Shown here piece by piece: positions 1 through 6,569 of a stretch of DNA of 8,085 nucleotides. Source of the stretch: Saprospiraceae bacterium (lineage in GTDB: Bacteria > Bacteroidota > Bacteroidia > Chitinophagales > Saprospiraceae). The notes under the pieces were generated by a model, which searched no databases, was not told the origin of the DNA, and saw only the letters and a program-made list of their open reading frames with translations. The stretch's first letter is position 1. Each line of letters starts with the position of its first letter. The position numbers and the translations under genes are program-made. The stretch spans positions 1 to 8,085 of the forward strand of contig JAJCYJ010000072.1 of assembly GCA_029262975.1 (NCBI GenBank). The letters are read 5' to 3'.

Positions 1-422
1 AATCTTAAATCAGCATTATCGATGTCTTCTTTATTACCATATCCAATATCGACCGTAGTCGCTGTCATTAATTCCTTGCGTCCATTAATCGCGATATAGT
101 CCACTCCAAATTTTAAGGGCAAATCACCAATAATCAGGGAAGATGAATCGGGAGGTGTAAATGTGCTGAATGGCACTTGTTGTAAATAAGATCCATTGAT
201 CTCTTCTATTCCTGACGATCTGAATTGAGATGAGAGATAAGCTGCTGCGGCTTCGAGTCCCTGGCTTCCTGTATTTCGACCCCTTAAGGCATCTGAAGCA
301 AGAAATTCGATATGTGCTCTCACACTTGTCTGACTTACTTCTTTGTTTATTTTTTCAAGATCAGTCTGGCTGAATAGGCTAAAATTGATAAGACTAATTA
401 AAAGGAGATATAAAAACTTCAT
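1..422 (-). CDS. M28-family metallopeptidase, N-terminal part (runs off left edge)
   Basis: The minus strand is open from an ATG at 422 to the window edge, giving 140 codons of a longer gene. Residues 1-19 form a Sec signal peptide: MKF, a hydrophobic core, then a polar FSQTD junction. Residues 36-67 carry the block seen at the mature N-terminus of secreted M28 aminopeptidases (AHIEFLASDALRGRNTGSQG, then an amphipathic helix ending YLSSQF). In that family this segment precedes a PA-like insert and the zinc-binding catalytic core. The zinc ligands would lie beyond the left edge, so activity cannot be judged here. The likely role is exported peptide degradation. The start is fixed by the signal peptide directly after the ATG; no Shine-Dalgarno sequence is seen. 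Family assignment is by recognised motif, not by search. The gene diverges from nothing nearby and has about 1 kb of gene-poor DNA upstream. Confidence 0.82.
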   Translation of the reverse strand, partial: MKFLYLLLISLINFSLFSQTDLEKINKEVSQTSVRAHIEFLASDALRGRNTGSQGLEAAAAYLSSQFRSSGIEEINGSYLQQVPFSTFTPPDSSSLIIGDLPLKFGVDYIAINGRKELMTATTVDIGYGNKEDIDNADLR

Positions 423-947
423 ACTGATATTTACTATTGAATAGAGAAGTAACGCATTAAAAGTCAATGAAGTTTAAGTCAGGGTAGGAACTTTGCAGGT
501 CTCATGATGTATGAATAGCTAAAACATTGAAACTTCAAGAATAAATGGGCTTGAAATCTTTCAAGGTGGATTCGAATGACTCATCCTTTTATAACATTTC
601 TTTGATTTCAATTGAATTCTGAGAAAACGCAGAGGATATGCAGGATTAATAGAAGCGCTAGGAAAGCATTAGCGCCGCATAATTTGGCATTTGCCAAAGT
701 AGATGCCGATACATGGTATCTGGCTTAGCGAACCTCGAAGAGGCTAGTAGCTAAATTTATTAGGGAATTCCAAGTATTGCTCGTCTCCCTTTCGGGTTTA
801 GTAGCTTCAGAGTGCTCTGGCACTCTGACTTCAACTATGTTGAAGAACACTCCTTCATTTTGTGAATGAAAAAAAATGAACGTAAGCCAAGAGTTATTAT
901 AAATTTTGGTCTACCCACTCTAAAGAGGATAGAGCCCAAAAAAATAC
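423..947. other. Gene-poor region with many short hairpins
   Basis: I find no convincing protein gene here on either strand. The left part (423-650) is AT-rich with two small dyads: TTGAA/TTCAA at 527-538 and CTTGAAA/TTTCAAG at 550-565. The part from about 655 to 870 is much denser in hairpins and is listed separately. It lies between the divergent-side start of the M28 peptidase gene and the end of a decayed LuxR-type gene. Confidence 0.6.
655..870. repeat. Cluster of successive inverted repeats (hairpin array)
   Basis: At least eight short dyads follow one another: GCGCTA/TAGCGC (655-660, 670-675), TTTGGCA/TGCCAAA (683-698), GCCGATAC/GTATC-t-GGC (705-724, one bulge), CCTC/GAGG (733-743), CCC/GGG (787-796), TCAGAGTGC/GCACTCTGA (807-828), CTTCAAC/GTTGAAG (829-845) and TTCATT/AATGAA (854-870). 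The octamer TAGTAGCT follows two of the hairpins (745-752 and 799-806), suggesting a repeated module. No ORF explains the region. It could be a structured RNA or a cluster of worn palindromic repeats like those at the right end of the window. The dyads are seen directly; the interpretation is inference. Confidence 0.55.
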
Positions 948-1216
948 TTAATTTGGTTTTACAAAAAGATTGGCAGCAATTTCCTTAGTAGTAAATTCAT
1001 GAGCAATTAATCGGAGTATTTGAGCTTCGCGTTTAGAGATGACAGGTATCATAATTTCTTCAGTTTTAATATAGGATATGAAAGTGACTGATCCTGGATA
1101 TGTTTTCTGATCTTTTCTTCAATTATCTGCATTTGATTGAATTGCAGTATGTGAAAGTGACGCAAACTTTCATCTATTTCATTTTCAGTTTCTTCTTTTT
1201 TCCAAATTAATTTCAT
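948..1216 (-). pseudogene. Decayed LuxR-type HTH regulator
   Basis: An ATG at 1214-1216 opens a 55-codon frame (MKLIWKKEETENEIDESLRH...) that stops at 1049-1051. In the +2 frame, overlapping its end, a second stretch reads TFISYIKTEEIMIP and then ISKREAQILRLIAHEFTTKE, continuing IAANLFVKPN before a TAA at 948-950. The second part matches the first half of a LuxR/GerE HTH (S/T-x-R-E-x-x-I-L-x-L-I-A, then T-x-K-E-I-A, then L-F-x-x-P). The recognition helix that should follow (family pattern NTVKxH) is missing. The gene therefore shows a frameshift between its halves and loss of its C-terminus. At under 90 residues in total it is also shorter than usual PAS-HTH or REC-HTH regulators. DNA binding is unlikely. 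An alternative is a short frame that happens to resemble an HTH, but the run of matches makes that less likely. Confidence 0.6.
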
Positions 1217-1486
1217 GCGTATTCATTCAAAAGTTAAAATGAATCTTGGCGAGTTTGTGTAATAGCCTGTCACCTTTTCGAACAAGGAAGTTGTCTATAA
1301 TATTATTCACCCAAGGGCTTATGAGTATTCTCTTTCTTATTAAGATTCTACAGCGTATTGATTGAGCTAATTCGTGCTAAATTGTAATTACAATTATTTG
1401 AAAAAATTTCAATTTAACAATCTGCCTTTTATGAATTATAAGAAGCACTATGTCAAAAGAAATACAATTTTATGCTCAGCAGCGTA
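1217..1486. other. Short AT-rich spacer
   Basis: The only notable structure is the 16-bp palindrome at 1380-1395. A 62-codon plus-strand frame that begins here runs into the antisense of the cupin gene and has no protein-like features. I see no strong terminator for the cupin gene, which ends at 1487. Confidence 0.5.
1380..1395. repeat. 16-bp perfect palindrome
   Basis: AATTGTAATTACAATT is a perfect palindrome just downstream of the cupin gene (in its orientation). Its core, GTAATTAC, also occurs at 2093-2100 in the upstream region of the same gene. This could be an operator-like site or chance in AT-rich DNA. Confidence 0.4.
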
Positions 1487-2023
1487 TCACACAAACTTGA
1501 TTCCGTACTTCCCGCAAATTCCAGCAACCTTTGGGAAATCCGGAGGCCCTGCAGGTAGTTGACCTAACTCTTCAAACATATGTTCTATGCCAGAGGGGAA
1601 GACACTTAGTATGACCTTCGCTTTTTGGGTTCCTACAATCTTCCATGCATGTGGTACGCCTCTCGGACCAAATCCTATGTCACCGGCATTCAATATGGTT
1701 GTAATATCTCCAACTTTCAATTCCATTTGACCTTCGATGACCTTAAACACTTCATCCTCATGCTCGTGGACATGCATGGGTATTGCTGTACCCGGTTCAT
1801 TATGTTCTTCGATCAGGGTGAATTGTCCGTTGGTATCTTTTCCGGTTAATTTGAAGGTCTGAATATCACCGATCACATTTATCGTATGTCCCTCATTAGA
1901 TCTTACGATTTTAGGTGACATGATATCAGACTTCATCTGTGCCGTATTTGACTTTTGTCTGGCAAGTACCGGTCCGAATAGACCTACTGCGATAGTACTT
2001 TTTAGAAATTCTTTTCTTTTCAT
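1487..2023 (-). CDS. Exported cupin-domain protein
   Basis: A 178-residue single-domain cupin. Motif 1 is complete at residues 78-98: G78, five residues, H84-V-H86, four residues, E91, six residues, G98. Motif 2 at 114-125 has G114, P120, G122 and H125, but the usual closing Asn is not present. H84, H86, E91 and H125 are the expected metal ligands, so a metal-binding fold is well supported. Substrate and reaction are not: the family includes dioxygenases, isomerases and sensors. The leader MKRKEFLKSTIAVGLFGPVL resembles a Tat signal with RK replacing the twin arginine (R-K-x-F-L-K) before a hydrophobic stretch. There is no lipobox Cys, so a periplasmic location is inferred. The start is set by this leader. 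The gene lies 170 bases downstream of the response-regulator gene on the same strand and may have its own promoter region containing an inverted repeat. Confidence 0.88.
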   Translation of the reverse strand: MKRKEFLKSTIAVGLFGPVLARQKSNTAQMKSDIMSPKIVRSNEGHTINVIGDIQTFKLTGKDTNGQFTLIEEHNEPGTAIPMHVHEHEDEVFKVIEGQMELKVGDITTILNAGDIGFGPRGVPHAWKIVGTQKAKVILSVFPSGIEHMFEELGQLPAGPPDFPKVAGICGKYGIKFV

Positions 2024-2041
2024 GGTAGTTTTGTTTATTTC

Positions 2042-2099
2042 TAATTACACCCCATTTTTGTAATTTCCTTGTTACGCCTTGTACCTGAAGGTGTAATTA
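2042..2099. promoter_or_regulatory. Inverted repeat upstream of the cupin gene (possible operator)
   Basis: TAATTACACC (2042-2051) and GGTGTAATTA (2090-2099) form a perfect 10-bp inverted repeat with a 38-base spacer, 19 bases upstream of the cupin start codon. The decamer GTTTATTTCT also occurs twice as a direct repeat, at 2033-2042 and 2101-2110, abutting or lying just outside the arms. The position suits a regulator binding two sites on the cupin promoter. No clear -33/-7 promoter pair is visible. The function is inference. Confidence 0.4.
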
Positions 2100-2148
2100 C
2101 GTTTATTTCTTTATCCCAAAGATCAGGGTGAAATCTTAACCTCTTCCC

Positions 2149-2160
2149 ACACTTTTGTGT
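2149..2160. other. Small hairpin between response regulator and cupin genes
   Basis: ACAC-TTTT-GTGT, with outer arms AACCT (2138-2142) and AGGTT (2161-2165) separated by a one-sided bulge. It sits 34 bases after the response-regulator stop codon. It could weakly mark the end of the operon, but there is no T-run after the stem on the minus strand, so I do not call it a terminator. Confidence 0.25.
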
Positions 2161-2193
2161 AGGTTGGTTATGATGCACATAAACGAATATTCC

Positions 2194-2799
2194 TTATCTA
2201 TTTGTATTTAAAAGTGCGGTCAACTCTGCTCTTCCGGCTACCTTAAATTTGCTGTATATATTTTTGACATGATACTTCAAGGTATTCATTGAAATATACC
2301 TTGCTGCGCATATTTGCTTGTAAGATTCACCGCGATATAAATGAGTACAAATCACTTGTTCTTGCTCAGTTAAGGCCACGTTATGAGCGGTAAAGTCGGG
2401 TTCGTCAGATTTGAGGGTCTTCTTATAATTTAACCAGGCTGTTGCGATCGTGGTAATAAGCGTTCGATCCTGAAATGGTTTGACAAGATATCCATACGGG
2501 CTTTGCTCCTGTGCAGCAGCTAAAGTTTCATTGTCTGAAAAAGATGTCAGAAAAATGTAGGGTATATGATATTTGTCATGTATGATTTCAGCGATATCTA
2601 TCCCTGATTGACCTTTGCCCAGATGTACATCCAGTATGGCAAAATTTGGTTTGGCAGAATGAAGCAGATCCAGGGCTCGCAAAGCATTTTTAGCTACCCC
2701 AACCACACCGAATCCTTCGTGTTTCAGCAGTGATTTAATATCAGTTGCAATAATAGGATCATCCTCTACAATTAGAATTTTAAGCGCTCCTCTATCCAC
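2194..2799 (-). CDS. Response regulator, REC plus LuxR-type HTH
   Basis: A 201-residue transcriptional response regulator. The REC domain (about 7-122) has the acidic pair E12/D13 in IVEDDP, the phospho-acceptor D57 in FAILDVHL, the switch threonine T85 in FLTS and the conserved K107 in LVKPF. All receiver residues are present, so phosphorylation is expected. Residues 143-197 form a LuxR/GerE HTH (LTEQEQVICTHL..., then SMNTLKYHVKNIYSKF). The likely partner is the kinase encoded directly upstream. The start is GTG at 2797-2799: it shares its first G with the kinase stop TAG (TAGTG), no ATG lies between it and the IVEDD motif, and the frame is closed a few codons upstream. The one-base overlap implies translational coupling. 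Target genes are unknown; the cupin gene downstream is a candidate only by position. Confidence 0.92.
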   Translation of the reverse strand: MDRGALKILIVEDDPIIATDIKSLLKHEGFGVVGVAKNALRALDLLHSAKPNFAILDVHLGKGQSGIDIAEIIHDKYHIPYIFLTSFSDNETLAAAQEQSPYGYLVKPFQDRTLITTIATAWLNYKKTLKSDEPDFTAHNVALTEQEQVICTHLYRGESYKQICAARYISMNTLKYHVKNIYSKFKVAGRAELTALLNTNR

Positions 2800-4640
2800 T
2801 ATGCTGCTTTTTTATAGTCTTTAAATATGGCTTTTACCTGGGTTCCCACGTCACATAGAATTGAAAGTTCGCCGTCCAGTTTATCCACTAGTGAATTGAT
2901 CAAATCGTAACCGTAAGAATCACTTGTCAGCACTTCATCTGGGGATTTGATGCCAATGCCGTCATCTTTGACTGATAAGTGCAGTTCATTATCCATTTCT
3001 TTTAGGGATACATTTATGTTTCCTTGTTTATTAGGGAATGCGTATTTCAAAGCATTACTGATCAATTCATTAATCACTAGTCCTAAGGGTATTACAGTAT
3101 CTACGTCAAGTACCAGGTCATCGATATCTGCCTCTATTGTAATCTGTTTGTCAGAGATATTATAGGTTTCAAAAAGACCGCTCACTAGTTTTTGAAAGTA
3201 TCCTTTGATTTCAATACCTGTGAGGTTTTCTTTCTTATATAGGTCCTGATGTATTAAGGACATAGATTGTACTCTTCGACGACTTTCCTGAAGCGCTTCG
3301 AATGCAGAATCATCTTTTACCTTTCTTGACTGAATCCCTAAAAGAGAGGAGATAACCTGCAGATTGTTTTTTACCCGATGATGAATTTCTCTTAATAGAA
3401 TATCTTTTTCAACCAAAGCTTTTGATATGGTCTCTTTTTGGCCTTGAAGTTCTGCGTTTAACTTTCTTGTTTTTGTTCGGCTTCTGTAAAATTGAAATGC
3501 TGCAATGCTGATGGCCAATAGCGTAAGAAGCGATAAAATCAAATTTCGATTTGAGTTTTTTATACGAAGATCTTTGATTTCATTTTCTGCGGATAGCAAT
3601 GAGATTTCTTGTTCTTTTTTTTCGGTTTCATAGGCTTTCAATGCATTTATCAGACGTTCATCTTGATCTGCAGATAAGATGGAATCCTGGAGGGTGCTCC
3701 ATTCTCTCTGATATAAAAGAGCACTTTTATAATCACGCTCTGCTTCATAAAATCGGGATAGTAATTCTGTTGCTGACTTTCGTTGCTCTTTGTGCTTGAT
3801 TTTTTTGGAAATTGCATATCCTTTTAAAAGGTTTGTTTTTGCTTCGGACATATTGCCTTGGTCAAGAAAAGCCTGCCCAAGTCCTGTAAAAGCTACTGCA
3901 TGGATGAGTGGATTGACATCATAAGGTACATTGCTTAAGCATGAATTAAAAAAAGTTATGGCTTCATTTTGTTTTCCTTGTTTAACCTTTAAACTTCCCT
4001 GGTTGAGTTGTGTAAACCCCAGGTAGATATTATGATTTAGTGTGCGGAATAATTTATTTGCTTTGGATAGCTGAACATCGGCTTCTTCCAAGAGATCATA
4101 TTCCATCAGATGTCCTCCCAGGTTGCCACTCACACTTGCAATCCAGAGGGTGTCATTAAGTTTTTCAAATAATTCTAAGGATCTTTTAAAATATTGGATG
4201 GAGGTTTCTATTTCTTTTCTTACCTGGTATACACTCGCCAGATTATTCAATACTTCGGCTATTTTAGGTTCGTCATTAATATATTCATATCTCCTGAGTG
4301 CCAAAAGAAGGTTTGTAATTGCTTCATCATATTTTTCATTTACATAGTAGGCAAGCCCGAGGGAGTTTTTTGTTTCGGCTTTTATATCAGTCCATGTTGT
4401 CTTTTCAATCAGGCTATCCAGTTTTTTTGCATATTGAAGAGATTGAATAGGATTGCTATAAAAAATTCCACGTATACCATCATTAAGATTTAGTGCTTCT
4501 TGATGGTTCAGATTATGAGTGTTTACAGAATCAAAAAGTGAGTCGATATTGGTCTGAGCCTGAGTATTGATGCACCAGATATTCGTAAAAATCAAAATGA
4601 GAAAAGATAATTTCCCTGTATTGTAAAGGTTTTGGGTCAT
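2799..4640 (-). CDS. TPR-containing HisKA_2 sensor histidine kinase
   Basis: A 613-residue membrane kinase. Order: signal peptide (1-29, ending QAQTN); TPR-type helical repeats (about 87-310, e.g. GLAYYVNEKYDEAITNLLLA and VLNNLASVYQV); a charged coiled coil (about 325-362); a transmembrane segment (about 365-385, LILSLLTLLAISIAAFQF); a second linker helix; HisKA_2 dimerisation domain with REIHHRVKNNLQ at 417-428 (phospho-acceptor probably H421); and a HATPase domain with N-box N524/E525/N529, G1 box D559-D-G-I-G and a G2-like YGYDL near 576-580. All catalytic boxes are visible. The TPR part should lie in the periplasm, but the ligand is unknown. It is the first gene of an operon with the response regulator, which it overlaps by one base. 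The ATG at 4638-4640 leads directly into the signal peptide. This architecture is common in Bacteroidota. Confidence 0.92.
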   Translation of the reverse strand: MTQNLYNTGKLSFLILIFTNIWCINTQAQTNIDSLFDSVNTHNLNHQEALNLNDGIRGIFYSNPIQSLQYAKKLDSLIEKTTWTDIKAETKNSLGLAYYVNEKYDEAITNLLLALRRYEYINDEPKIAEVLNNLASVYQVRKEIETSIQYFKRSLELFEKLNDTLWIASVSGNLGGHLMEYDLLEEADVQLSKANKLFRTLNHNIYLGFTQLNQGSLKVKQGKQNEAITFFNSCLSNVPYDVNPLIHAVAFTGLGQAFLDQGNMSEAKTNLLKGYAISKKIKHKEQRKSATELLSRFYEAERDYKSALLYQREWSTLQDSILSADQDERLINALKAYETEKKEQEISLLSAENEIKDLRIKNSNRNLILSLLTLLAISIAAFQFYRSRTKTRKLNAELQGQKETISKALVEKDILLREIHHRVKNNLQVISSLLGIQSRKVKDDSAFEALQESRRRVQSMSLIHQDLYKKENLTGIEIKGYFQKLVSGLFETYNISDKQITIEADIDDLVLDVDTVIPLGLVINELISNALKYAFPNKQGNINVSLKEMDNELHLSVKDDGIGIKSPDEVLTSDSYGYDLINSLVDKLDGELSILCDVGTQVKAIFKDYKKAA

Positions 4641-4737
4641 TCTAAAAATTAGTCTTTTTAAATATATTGACTGCTGTCAAAATATGAAGAATTATAATTT
4701 GGGACTGATAGTCATTTGTCTAAATTAATTTTCCTAG
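4641..4737. other. Spacer upstream of the kinase gene
   Basis: An AT-rich 97-base spacer between the original end of the DUF3052 gene and the kinase start. It holds a small dyad GACT-GAT-AGTC (4703-4713). It probably contains the kinase promoter, but I find no convincing -33/-7 pair. Confidence 0.35.
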
Positions 4738-5148
4738 TTAGCGGTCTTTTGTTCTATAGACAAATTTTAGTCCACTATATATGGTGTTATAGGATGCAAC
4801 CTTCACGTCGACTTATCCTTGATCAAGAACATATTCCCTTATAATATCTCTGTTAAGATCGGTTGTGACTTTGGATGCTCCTTTAGGCCATGAGATCCAT
4901 ATCATTCCATTTTTATGAATTGCTGAAACAAGATCCGGATAGATTGCCGACAAGGTTTCCATATTATGAACAAATACATGGACGATGTCACTGCCTTCCT
5001 CGAGACCAGTTAATACTTTAACATTTTCCGGTACAGGGCTTATTGACTCAAGGTAGTCGGGTGGGGCATTAATAGTACATACTTTAAAACCTGGCTTTAT
5101 ACCTAACTTTTTAACTAATGGCGTACCTGAGTATCCTGAATGTTTCAT
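4738..5148 (-). pseudogene. DUF3052-family gene interrupted by an in-frame TAA
   Basis: The ATG at 5146-5148 opens a 111-codon frame ending with TAA at 4813-4815. It begins MKHSGYSGTPLVKKLGIKPG and later has MIWISWPKGASKVTTDLNRD, both hallmarks of DUF3052 (a small family of unknown function, usually about 130-150 residues). After the TAA the same frame continues for 24 codons: VDVKVASYNTIYSGLKFVYR, then TKDR and a stop at 4738-4740. This matches the family's C-terminal GLVDxKV...WSGLKFV block, with the TAA exactly where Leu is expected. One base change (TTA to TAA) would explain it. With the stop, the product loses its conserved C-terminus; without it, 136 residues would have normal family length. 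A recent nonsense mutation, a sequencing error or readthrough are all possible. The shorter coding call would be 4813-5148. Confidence 0.85.
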
Positions 5149-5712
5149 ATGTATTCGTGTTGCGCTAACACCCCTATCAATTGACCAGTGGTTTTGTCAA
5201 ATATATATAGAACCAAATTAATGATATGAATTTCGGGTTGACAAGCCTGATTTTCGAAGGTTTATGAATTTTTATTCGGCATGAGGAAGTATTCGTTGGG
5301 TGTATTTCGAAATTTGGCGATTTTAGTTGTCAGAATATGTGAAATAGTCAAAATATAGGCATCTGAAGTTATTGTACGATTGCTAATGATGCGATTTACC
5401 GCTTGGTTACAAATATTCAAGACCGAGGCGTCGATAGAATGAATCAATGAATATCATCCTTTTATTAAATGGGTAGTTTTTGACGATGACGAAGGCAGAG
5501 GTGCTTCGCACATGGAAACAATTCTAATAAATGAATTATTGTAGACTATTCACCTCTTATAGAGGGTTTTTCAATATTTATATTTCACTTCTTAGGCTGA
5601 AAAGGAATTAAACAGAAACAAAATTTAGGAAAAAATATATTTTATATAATCGATGTACACTTCTTTCCGTACGTTTCAACATGTGAGACACGTTAAGAAA
5701 TCGGGAAACCTT
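5149..5712. other. Gene-poor stretch upstream of the DUF3052 gene
   Basis: No convincing gene. A small dyad GTGTT/AACAC (5157-5171) lies just upstream of the DUF3052 start. A 61-codon minus-strand frame at 5262-5447 has no recognisable domain; its end (FRNTPNEYF) faintly recalls the close of an AraC HTH, but nothing else in it supports that. The remainder is AT-rich sequence without visible structure. Confidence 0.5.
5198..5205 (-). promoter_or_regulatory. Possible Bacteroidota -7 element for the DUF3052 gene
   Basis: Read on the minus strand, TATATTTG matches the TAnnTTTG -7 consensus exactly, 49 bases before the ATG of the DUF3052 gene. No good TTG/TTTG -33 box is found at the usual 19-21 base spacing, so this is a weak call based on one element and its position. 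Confidence 0.3.
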
Positions 5713-5847
5713 GGACCGATTTTAGTGTTTTGCATGTGGTCCGACGAAGGAGGAGAAACATTATGGAAAGTGCCCTTTCCTGCCTGCGGTGCCCGCAAGG
5801 GCAGGCAGGTTTCGTTCTTTTTTGGGTCAAGCAAAAAAGGACAAAAG
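5713..5847. repeat. GC-rich palindromic island, probable dispersed intergenic repeat
   Basis: Within AT-rich DNA this block has three nested or serial dyads. GGACC/GGTCC is at 5713-5717 and 5738-5742. CCTGCCTGC/GCAGGCAGG (5779-5787, 5801-5809) encloses an alternative GCCC-GCAA-GGGC hairpin (5791-5802). GTTCTTTTTTG/CAAAAAAGGAC (5814-5824, 5832-5842) is an 11-bp stem with one G-T wobble and a 7-base loop. I recall similar CCTGCCTGC...CAGGCAGG blocks followed by TTCTTTTTTGGG...CAAAAAAG as recurring intergenic sequence in Bacteroidota genomes; that is memory, not a search. Open frames cross it on both strands, as expected for a stop-poor GC-rich island, and none looks like a protein. It could act as an RNA structure, but no gene ends next to it. 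Confidence 0.55.
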
Positions 5848-6146
5848 TATTTTCTGAGGTAGACCATAGATACTTTATTAAATAAACCATATTGGCTAAA
5901 AACCTTATTGTATGATAAAATGATAAAACTGCTACATAACGATGATAGTAAAACCTGGACCCTGGTGCGGATGATAAAAAACAAACTTTTTTTTGGAAAT
6001 TAAATTTATATAAAATGTAAAAAGAATAGAGAATTTTAGAAAAGGTGATAGAGCTGTAGCCACTGAAGAAGGAGAAAATTATAAGTTAGAGTTAAGTTAA
6101 TTGATGGAATACTGGAAGTTAGGGGTTATATTGTAATTTCTGTTTT
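5848..6146. other. Spacer before cutA
   Basis: AT-rich and without a clear gene. A stop-free plus-strand frame (5863-6003, with an ATG at 5920) would encode 46 residues or 28 from the ATG, including KTWTLVRMIKNKLFFGN. It has no recognised family and could be a gene fragment or chance. Close to cutA, AGTTA occurs three times at 5-6 base spacing (6084-6099). No convincing promoter pair for cutA is seen. Confidence 0.4.
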
Positions 6147-6509
6147 ATGAAAAACGTAAAAATTGTATCCAATTCACCTATGGGAAATTATATTATAATA
6201 TTTATTACAACTCCTGATAAGCAATGTGCTCAAAAGATATCCCTTCGTTTAATCAATGACAAATTAGCGGCTTGTGCCCAGGTTAATGGTCCGATAGAAA
6301 GTATATACCAATGGAAAGGTCAATTGCATCATGATAAGGAATGGCGGATCATATTGAAATCCAAAAAAGATCTTTTTTCACAAATTGAAAAGACTGTAGT
6401 TGAAATGCATCCGTATGATATCCCTCAAATTATGGCTACCGAAATTTCTGATGGTCACGAGTCATATTTAAGCTGGATAGATGAATGTATTAAGTCTGAG
6501 ACTGAATAG
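6147..6509 (+). CDS. cutA: CutA-type divalent cation tolerance protein
   Basis: A 120-residue protein that matches CutA throughout: YIIIFITTPDKQCAQKIS (15-32), LAACAQVNGPIESIYQWKG (40-58), the EWRIILKSKKDLF strand-helix segment (65-77), MHPYDIPQIMATEI (87-100) and a closing SYLSWIDECI. CutA proteins are small cytoplasmic trimers with a ferredoxin-like fold, originally linked to copper tolerance, though their physiological role is unsettled. Family members are usually 100-115 residues. The second ATG, at 6180-6182 (M12 in MGNYIIIF), would give 109 residues and aligns better with the family start, so the first 11 residues may be untranslated. Neither start has a Shine-Dalgarno sequence to decide between them. 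The gene is monocistronic here and convergent with the anti-sigma gene, with 60 bases between their stop codons. Confidence 0.93.
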   Translation: MKNVKIVSNSPMGNYIIIFITTPDKQCAQKISLRLINDKLAACAQVNGPIESIYQWKGQLHHDKEWRIILKSKKDLFSQIEKTVVEMHPYDIPQIMATEISDGHESYLSWIDECIKSETE

Positions 6510-6569
6510 ATTTTAGATAATTGACTAAATCAGGATATTTCTCCGAACCCTCAATTTTTAACTATTATT

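Noticed and set aside
1374..1562. 62-codon plus-strand frame
   Set aside because: Its second half is antisense to the cupin gene and its first half spans an AT-rich palindrome; no protein features.
2947..4493. Several plus-strand frames of 66-99 codons
   Set aside because: All lie antisense within the well-supported kinase gene.
4714..4765. 9-bp inverted repeat ATTTGTCTA/TAGACAAAT as an operator for the kinase gene
   Set aside because: One arm lies inside the conserved C-terminal coding tail of the DUF3052 gene, so coding explains it.
5262..5447. 61-codon minus-strand frame, possibly the end of an AraC-type regulator
   Set aside because: Only FRNTPNEYF recalls an AraC terminus. The rest lacks the helix pattern, and neighbouring frames add nothing.
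5814..5842. Rho-independent terminator
   Set aside because: The stem is strong but made of T/A runs, has no T-tract after it on either strand, and no gene ends beside it.
5653..5984. Overlapping open frames on both strands (61-102 residues)
   Set aside because: They are by-products of the GC-rich palindromic island: frames on both strands cross the same inverted repeats, and no domain or signal sequence is visible.
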